Assembly: GCA_037783545.1 (NCBI GenBank) | Contig: JBBELK010000387.1 | Span: 2,653,501-2,717,500, forward strand | DNA from: Henricia sp. BOLD:AAB3569 | Taxonomy: Eukaryota > Echinodermata > Asteroidea > Spinulosida > Echinasteridae | Direction: 5' to 3' | DNA length: 64,000 bases | Shown: positions 12,155 to 19,900 of the stretch, in pieces | How the letters are laid out: the number at the start of each line of letters is the position of its first letter | How positions within the stretch are numbered: the first letter of the stretch is position 1 | The notes under the pieces: generated by a model | The model's input: the letters and a program-made list of their open reading frames with translations, nothing else | The model's database searches: none | Told to the model about the DNA's origin: nothing | Translations under genes and position numbers: made by a program

Positions 12155-12300
12155 TCAAGTCGCCCCTGGCCGAGTCGCCCCTTACCTAATACCTACTCGC
12201 CCCTTAACTACTCGCCCCTTTCATAATCATGCCTTTCCAACTCGCCCCCTGGCATGCCTGGCCCTGACCGACTCGCCTCTGACTCAGTCGAGTACAACTA
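12155..12300 (+). repeat. Short degenerate tandem repeat around ACTCGCCCCT
   Basis: The word TCGCCCCT or a close variant occurs about seven times (GAGTCGCCCCT, TACTCGCCCCT, CAACTCGCCCCC, GACTCGCCTC). This C-rich stretch contrasts with the AT-rich surroundings. Confidence 0.6.
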
Positions 12301-12304
12301 TAGA

Positions 12305-12670
12305 AGGCAGGGCCACTTGGAAGTTGACCCCCTAGGTCAGTTGGGAATTATAGTTAACGGGCTTACTGAAATAACACAGGTGAGGGATGTTTTTTAAAAG
12401 GTAAAATTTGTCGTGCCGGTATAAGCATGGAGGAAGAAATGGTATAAGCCAGTCGGAGTCTCGACTGCGCATGCGTCTCCCGACTTTGATTTGAGATAAA
12501 CAAAGGCGCACCCTATCCGTATGCATTGTGTTTATCTCAAATGACCTTTGACACAATCCCATAGACGTGCATTGCGCGCCCGAGATTCCGAACTGGCTTA
12601 TTAAAACCTGGGGGTGTACTTCCAAGCATGGAGGAAGACACTTCCTCCATGTTCCAAGTGGCCCTGTATT
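12305..12670. mobile_element. Imperfect palindrome with GGGCCACTTGGAA ends
   Basis: CAGGGCCACTTGGAAG at 12308 is matched by TTCCAAGTGGCCCTG at about 12652. Nearby CATGGAGGAAGA words recur in both orientations. It is a probable MITE with diverged arms. Confidence 0.65.
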
Positions 12671-12681
12671 CTAGTATAATT

Positions 12682-12790
12682 ACTCCAAAATTCACGATTG
12701 GCCACTTTACATAATTAGATCCTACTCGGCTCCTTGACCCAATTGGAGTAGGACCCAATTTTGTAAAGTGGCCAATCGTGAATTTTAAAG
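12682..12790. mobile_element. Short palindromic MITE (AAAATTCACGATTGGCCAC)
   Basis: AAAATTCACGATTGGCCACT at 12690 is the reverse complement of AGTGGCCAATCGTGAATTTT at about 12767. The centre also pairs (TCCTAC/GTAGGA). Confidence 0.8.
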
Positions 12791-13158
12791 TGTTTGGCGA
12801 AGTGGTGTCGGGCCGCGGATCGTGATTGTGATTCATTTTGCGATATAAAATTAATTTATAATGGAAAATAGTACACACACGGCCCACGGCCAGCTGAGTA
12901 CAATCAATGTACGTGTACAATTCTTGACTGCTGTATGCATGACTAGTCCTTTGAGCTATCAAAAAATTCAATTTAATTTCAACCCCTGCTACAGGATGTG
13001 ACGTGGCACCGACCGACAGAATAAATTGTGGGAATAGTCTTAGCAAAATGTTAGCTCCCTCAATATTTTTTTTTTTTACTTGACCTACATGTAACATTGA
13101 GTGCTCTCGTTGGATAATTTATCTTTTAGACGAACAGATTCTATGAATTGAAGCAAAA

Positions 13159-16100
13159 ATGTCGTCACTCAGAAGACGTAAATCTTCGCAGAAAACCTTA
13201 CCAAGGGGAAGATCGTCCTCACGAAAGGTGCCGGAGGAAACGCCCGTTGAACCAGCGCCGAGCGTGACCCCGCCTCCACGGAGAATGTTGCCTACCATAC
13301 GCTCTGCTCGGCCGTCACTCAGGACCAAAAAAACTGAGGAAACGGAGCCAAACGTGGCAGCTAGTCCGCAAGACAGTCCGCAAGAAAGAGAGCAGAGTTT
13401 GGAACGCGATGCTGAAAACACAGAGGAAATGCAAGAAGTCGTGGAAACTAGTGCCCAGAATCCTCAACCAGATGAAGAAGGACATCCGCAGCCCAATGCC
13501 CAAGAGCCCGAACCTGCCCAAGAGCCCGAACCTGACCAAGAAGAGAATCTGGAACCAAGTATTCAAGAAAATCAGCAGGCGCAAGAAGAATGCTCCGTGC
13601 CCGCTACTCAAACTCAAGACGAAGCTTTTGAATCTGTTAGTGTTAGCCAAGATTTGGAGCAGAGTGATGAAGAAGTCTTGGAAGCTAGCACTCAAGACAC
13701 GTACCCATCGCAAGAGGGGAGCTTTGAACCCATGAGCCAAGACGCCCAATCAGAGCAACAAGAGGAGTTGCAACTTGTGACCCAAATCTCCGAAGCAATA
13801 CCAGAGGGGAGCTTCATAGAAGTACCTATCGCCCAAAACGTCCATGTTACCCAAGCAACGGGAACTGACCCTCAGATACAGGTTGCGACTGAAATCATGC
13901 AGACTTTGTCCGAAGTCCTACCCCACACTCTGTCAAAAACTCACCCCGAAATAACCGCCGATGGAATTCCCTGTGAAACTATCTTTCAGGTTTTGGAAGT
14001 CGCTAACGTGGAATCTGGCGTCGCCTCGCGTAGCGAACAGCAAGTTGCTGTGTCGGTGGCGCAAGTGTTGAGCCAAGAGATGCCCCTCGTTCTGCCGGAA
14101 CAAGGATTATTCATGACGGAGGATCAACGGAAGGATAAATTCTGGGCTAAAATCATGGAAGTTATGGAGAGCCGTAATTCGGACATGCTGGGCAAAGAGA
14201 AAGTCGACAGGATTCGGAATGTCTTATTGAAAGGAGGCAAGGATGCGGAGGAGAGCGCTAGGTTTCTGTTTTACGTCCGATCTCGACAGTTTGCCTTGAA
14301 GACTGCTGCAGATCTCGGCTGGCATGATGCAGTCGTGTGCGAACCTACTAGAGAAGAGGTGAGATTAAAATTACCTAACCTAGTCATGAATAAAAGTGTG
14401 AACGCAGTTCAAAAGTGGTCAAGTCTTGACTTGTTGGTCAAGTTACTCAAAATGTCAGGTGAGTTGAGAATTTGAATTTGTTTTTTCCTTTAAAATTACT
14501 CATTTATTGATCACGTTCACAGACGCCATCTTCGTAGGAAAAAATGCTAATGCGTATAAACGCCATAAAGTACATGCACGCACACGATGGAATATGTTCC
14601 AAACACGCGTGCGTGTTGCTCAAAATTTGTTCGAAATACGACGCAACAGATGCGCGTCACAAAATAATACGCTCAAAATCAGGATGCACCTGGCAATTTG
14701 TAGAAAGTGACGTCATTTGAACGTGCAGATTTCAGGCTCGGATCCAGAAGGATGTTTTGGGGGTCAAAACCTTGCCCTGCTCTGACGCCAAAATATAAAT
14801 CTAATGCATTTTCTGTGCGTCCGCCTATCCCCAACAAGCTGACATAAAAAAAATGACGGGTAAAACCTCTCCCTGGTGGCAAAACATTTTACAATTTTGT
14901 GAGGAAACACTTGGAATTTCTTTCAGCCTGTCTCATACATTTTGTTCATAATTTTTGAAACTACGGTACTCAGTTATTTCCGTTGAATGTTATGACCATC
15001 CATGTGTAAAATAGTATGGGTTGTTTCAATAAAATTCAGTTGACAAAACTAAGCTCTCCCAGAGCAAACCTCGCCATTTTATTCAAACGTTCCAAACTAG
15101 ATCAATTGCATACTTCTTCGGTTTTTTTTTTCAAGGATGCCTCTGATCCATCAATTCTGGGCAACTGGAGGCGAGTGGCGTACGCTGAGGAGATATATGA
15201 TCTTCTGAAGGATATTCATGAGAGAGATCATCCGCATAAAAACTACAGAAAAACGTACATCGAGGTAATGTGCTGCAGTTTATCATTATTATTATTCATT
15301 ATTATTATATTATTCTTTTTGGTATTGAAACCAAGGCACTGTACGTACATGTACATGTAGCTCGTAAGCCTGAAGAAACCTGTAAAGAGAAGACGATGAA
15401 GAAATGCTCAGTTTTAGAGGTGGGAGGAAAACCCCTACACAATTCTGTATAGTGGGAAAACCCACGGAATCAAGCAGGGACTGAGAACCTAATTCACGTA
15501 CTGACTCAGGTGGGGTTCGAACCAGGGCCACAAGGGTTGCCACATTTGTGACAACGACCAATTTCTCTTTATTCTTACAGTGTATAGTTTTCCTACTTCT
15601 GTTTATAATTCTTCAAGAAAAGTGATTTTTTTCTGACCTGGGGCCAATTTCATGGCGCTTTTTAGCAGCCCATTTTGTGCTAACGGAGGCTCTGGCTATT
15701 TCATGGAGACCGTAACCTTAAGCACTGCTAAACGTTTGCTAGCTTCAGAGGCAAAATTTGCTAAACACTAGTGACGCAACAATGCCCGTTTCCAAGCACG
15801 TGTATGCTTAAGCACGCCACGGCTGTGAAATAGCGGTAATGTTAGTATATTATTTCTGCTACAGTAAGCGCACTTTTTCAGCTAGCGCTTAAACAGCGCC
15901 ATGAAATTGTCCCCTTTCTGTTGGGTTCCGTATTGATAGCTTTCGACCACATGCAACATCCAAGAATGTTTAAGTGTCACCGGCCACGCGCGTACACGCG
16001 CACACCAATAAACGCACATGAACATGCGTAAAAAATACCCACCAGCGTATTTTCATTCGAAAATGCCACACGCATGCGTTGCGATGCGTTCAAATTATTG

Positions 16101-16643
16101 AGCCATGTACTCGGCTTGTAAAATACAAAATTGTTTTACTCGATCATGATTTAGCCTGAAGAAAGACCATTTTATTATTCTCGATACAATAGCCGTGGCG
16201 CATAAAGCAAGGTTAAGCAACAGAGGTAAGTGCAACCAATGCGCTTTTCTTGCTCTTTTTGCTGGTTAGCACTCAGGCCACGTGGATCATGATTGTCAAA
16301 TGACGCCCAAAATGGTGGAAGGCGTGACGTCACCATAAAGCTGTCAATGGCTAACCTTGCTAACATTTGACCATGAGTTTTATTCTCTCATATTGGACGT
16401 TGCACATACAACCAACGACTAACCAAATTTTAATTTTCCCGTGTCCAGGTTTCAAAGATGTTCTCGCGTATTCCGCGTCACATCTGCAGAGAGTTCGTGT
16501 TCACGTGCCCCGGTTGCACCATGAAAAAAAACCCAAATCCCTTCTCCCCAAACAAAGACGGAACACCACGACGTCCTCTGAAACGAAACATAATGTCACC
16601 CGGAGACCAGATACGCTTACCCAAAATGGTGAGTGTCGTTTAA
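13159..16643 (+). CDS. Integrase-type HHCC zinc-binding protein (KRBA2/GIN1-like relative) with acidic low-complexity N-terminus
   Basis: Exon A (13159-14458) opens with a basic, Ser-rich segment (MSSLRRRKSSQK). About 230 residues rich in Glu/Gln/Pro follow (QEPEPAQEPEPDQEE). Near residues 320-415 lies a fold-like region (FWAKIMEVMESRNSDML, RFLFYVRSRQFALK) as found before the zinc domain in KRBA2-like integrases. Exon B (15136-15264) and exon C (from 16449) join in phase 0. They give EEIYDLLKDIHERDHPH and IPRHICREFVFTCPGC, an H-x5-H...C-x2-C integrase zinc motif. The chain then reaches PLKRNIMSPGDQIRLPKM, which aligns with the stretch leading into the integrase DDE core. The core itself is absent. 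Exon C either ends at TAA 16641-16643 or splices at 16628 into NPL. The strong donor at 14459 leaves phase 1, so the A-B joint is uncertain. A weak donor at 14437, or an acceptor before 15065, would keep frame. Probably a domesticated integrase fragment; function unknown. Confidence 0.6.
14490..15060. other. Intron sequence between exons A and B, no repeat recognised
   Basis: An ORF at 14507-14710 has no family resemblance. The region 15016-15130 stays open in the frame of exon B (LAILFKRSKLDQLHTS), so a longer exon B starting at 15065 is possible. Confidence 0.35.
15283..15555 (+). repeat. Dispersed SINE-like repeat S2, copy 1
   Basis: An ATT-rich lead is followed by GGTATTGAAACCAAGG, CTCGTAAGCCTGAAGAAACC, AGACGATGAAGAAATG and a GGGGTTCGAACCAGGG word near 15510. 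Other copies lie at 33143-33345 and 50149-50310. It is in an intron, right after the exon B donor. Confidence 0.65.
15640..15915. mobile_element. Palindromic MITE (GGGGCCAATTTCATGGCGCT ends)
   Basis: GGGGCCAATTTCATGGCGCT at 15648 pairs with AGCGCCATGAAATTGTCCCC ending near 15913. Inner AGCACTGCTAA/TTTAGC words also pair. It lies in the intron before exon C. The ends resemble those of the palindrome at 23645-23894. Confidence 0.75.
15918..16365 (+). repeat. Dispersed repeat R2, copy 1 (ends just before exon C)
   Basis: It matches 42125-42555 in the same orientation. Shared blocks are CACGCGCGTACACGCGC, TATTTTCATTCGAA, AGCCTGAAGAAAGAC, AAGCAAGGTTAAGCAAC, GAGGTAAGTGCAACCAAT and GAAGGCGTGACGTCACC. 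No transposase. Its content looks like a copied promoter plus first exon with a GAG|GTAAGT donor; see the finding. Confidence 0.75.
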
Positions 16644-16988
16644 GACCAAAAGACTATAGAGTCTTTGCACCACCGGCCATGACAGGGGCAGGTTTTCATA
16701 TATATAAATGATGTGACAATAGATCCACAAAGTGACTACTCGTGCATGACGTAATGTGACAATGTGACTGCCCTCTGTCATGGCCGCCGTGCAACGGCTC
16801 TATTGCCCCTGGTCTTGGCCTTGCTGCCCTTTTGCAGTCTTCCCATAAACATTTTAATTTTCTAAAGTCAGTGCCCTTTGCAAAGTTAACACCACAAGTC
16901 CCCCTAAGTGGCAGTATCCTTTGCTGGCAAAATTTGAATGAGGCTTGAGTACATGAGAGTATAATGTTTTAGTTTTCTTTTCTTTTAG

Positions 16989-19900
16989 ATGAAAGTCCGT
17001 TACGAAGAATTCAAAGTGAGAGGCCTGATCGCAGCTCCGTTTACGCCCTTCATGGAAAATGGGTATGACAAAGGTTCTTAAATTTATAGCTGTACTTCTA
17101 CGACCCTTGGCTCACGTAATTCATTGAAGGGTTTATCTCTCTGTAGGGCTTGTTAAGCTCACGTGATAGTCAATCCCAATCAGTGATGAACAACTGCACT
17201 ACCGTGATTCGAGACCACCAGTTGGCTTCATAGCTCAATTGGTAGGGCATCTGCACGTTAAGCAGAAGGTCTGCGGTTCGAATCCTGGTTCAGCCAAGTG
17301 TTTTTCACTGCATTCAGATTTTCCATACTCGGACATTTTTTCACAGGTTCTCGTAATATGGTCAAAAGGCTTCCAGTGTATTTGTGTTTATAAATTTGCA
17401 AATGATTTCTTTATCTTTGACAGAGATTTAAACCTGAAACTGATTCCCAAGTACGTGGATAGTCTAGTGCAAGATGGCGTCGACAGCATCTTTGGTAAGT
17501 TTTATGGTTAACAATATATTCCAGTTTTGTCCCGGAATCTTACTATTTTTGCTTTGTCTCGGAAGAAAATTTTGTGCAAATTTTCGTCAAAGATTTTGAA
17601 GCAATCTTTTGAGTGTAATAACAATCAAATTTATGTCGTGGTTGAGATTTGGCTCAACAGTTTACCAGATTAATTTAGCATACACAATTCACAATAAGTT
17701 AGGGATATTGTGGGGTGTATGCAGATATTTTATTGAGGGTATGCATTCCGCTTGAATGATTTTGTATATGATTAGACAATTGTATCTGCATGACAGACAC
17801 ACCTTGTCACAGGAATAGGTAAAAACAGCCATTTAAAAAAAATAAATTCCCAAATTGACAACATACCAATATCCTAACTTATTGTGAGTAGTGTATATTA
17901 TACAGAACCTTTTAACTGCACGCAAATTACCTTTTTAAACTTCTATGTTCCTCTTATTTTTGTATCCAGTTCTTGGCACAACTGCCGAGGGTCTTTCATT
18001 AACGATGAAAGAACGCAAACAGGTAGCGTCAGAATGGGTCAAATACGGCAAAAAGAAGTGAGTGTCTTGAAACAAATCTCTGTAAAGAACTTCAGAAAAC
18101 TGTTTTCAACAAAATCAGTTGACAGTAACTAGGCCTGTAGCTGAAATATTTATCAGGTATTTGGGTCTTTCCACAGTAAAGGGGGTATCTTGGCAACACA
18201 GACCATATTTTCGAGAAAATACCTTTGTCTGGTCTCAAAATAAAACAAATAAGTTTAAGTTGTTCTGAAGAGATAACTTAGGCCCAAAAAGGGTTACAAA
18301 TCGTGTGACAACATGCCTTTCTAAAAAATCCTGTGTACAAATTTCCAATATATGCTCGTAACCGGGACGGACACTTGTGTTACGAGCATATATTGGAAAT
18401 TTGTACACAGGGTTTTTAGAAAGGCATGTTGTCACACTATTTGTAACCCTTTTTGGGCCTAAGTTATCTCTTCAGAACAACTGAAACTTATTTCTTTTAT
18501 TTTGAGACCAGACAAAAGTATTTTCTGGAAAATATAGTCTGTGTTGCCAAAATGCCCTCTTTACTGCGGAAAGACTCATTTGCAATTTAATCGGGAATGA
18601 CAAACTGCAGCAAAATACTGACAAATTCTATGCACGTTCTCTTTTGCTTCCCGTTGTATGTAGATTGGACAGTGTGATTGTGCAGGTTGGAACTACTAAC
18701 CTCAAAGAAACACAGGAATTGGTGAGAAGATTTGATTTTTTTTCTTCCAGTAAACAACAACTATTTGTATCAAATAGCTGCCATCTTGCAGGGCAATGTT
18801 TATTTAAATTGGTCAACAATGTAAGCACAAAATGTGCAACCATGTATGTTCCCAAGGAACAAAGAAACTGCCCTACAAGATGGTTCAGGGGTGAGATTTA
18901 TCCGGATTTCCGGAATTTACCGACACGTCCGGATTTGAGAGTTTTCTGTTATTTATTGTGAAATCTCAAATTTTTAGTGAATTTCCGCTTTTTTGTTGTG
19001 GACAAACGGGAAAACAACGAATCGATTTTAACCTCCGCTTTCACTTCACCGTCTTCAACGATCGATGTTGCCTAGATTATTTTTAATATTATCCACATTT
19101 GTACAAGGTAAATATTTAAAACAAAACTGGTTCTTGTGATACCTGGTTAAAAAAGTCTTCATGGTCTCTACGTCTCTCCCCCGCCTCCTCCCCCAAGGAA
19201 GCCATGCCCCTTCCAAAAATATTTTCTTCAGGCATTTTTGTTTCCCTTTGATCTTACCCCTGGCGGCTATTCGATACAGTCTATTATTTGATCCTGTTTG
19301 ATACTTTCATTTATATCCTCTTTTCTTCCTTTTAGGCGTTGCATGCCCAATCAGTCGGTGCTTCTGCAATTGCTGTTTTGCCTCCTTTCTATTACAAACC
19401 ACAAACGCCAGGTATCGAAGTCTGTCAAGTCTTAAATTAAATCGATTTGTGCTGCTTTCTTTGCTTTATTTATGTTTAAAGGAGCGTGACAGGATTTTTC
19501 ACAAAATGGATTTCGTTGTAACCTAATAATCATATAAAATACCTCCACAAAATACTATCCATGGAAAGAAAACAGGAAATTGTGTTACATTTTAGGCCGT
19601 CCCGGTTACGAGTGTATAATTTTATTGGAAATTTAGAAAGGCATGTTGTCACACTATTCGTAACCCTTTTTGGGCCTAAGTTATCTCTTCAGAACAACTG
19701 AAACTGATTTCTTTTATTTTGAGACCAGACAAAGGTATTTTCTGGAAAATATGGTCTGTGTTGCCAAAATGTGAAAAGACTCGATTTGCTCTCTTGATGC
19801 TGCTGTTGATTTCAAGTAAAATTAATGACTAAATGAAATAATTTGTTTTTGTTTCTTATTTCAGAACACCTCATCAATTACTTGAAGCAAGTCGGCGCGG

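Noticed and set aside
12537..13097. 186-codon minus-strand open frame upstream of the HHCC gene
   Set aside because: It overlaps the 12682-12790 palindrome, and its peptide has no recognisable family or splice context. It is most likely chance.
13315..13749. Minus-strand 144-codon frame inside exon A
   Set aside because: It is antisense to the Glu/Gln-rich repeat. Such low-complexity coding often leaves the opposite strand open.
16458..16643. ATG at 16458 as the start of NPL or of a small gene
   Set aside because: The frame continues upstream to the acceptor at 16448 (GTT TCA AAG ATG) and joins the 15136-15264 exon in phase, completing an HHCC motif. This ATG is internal.
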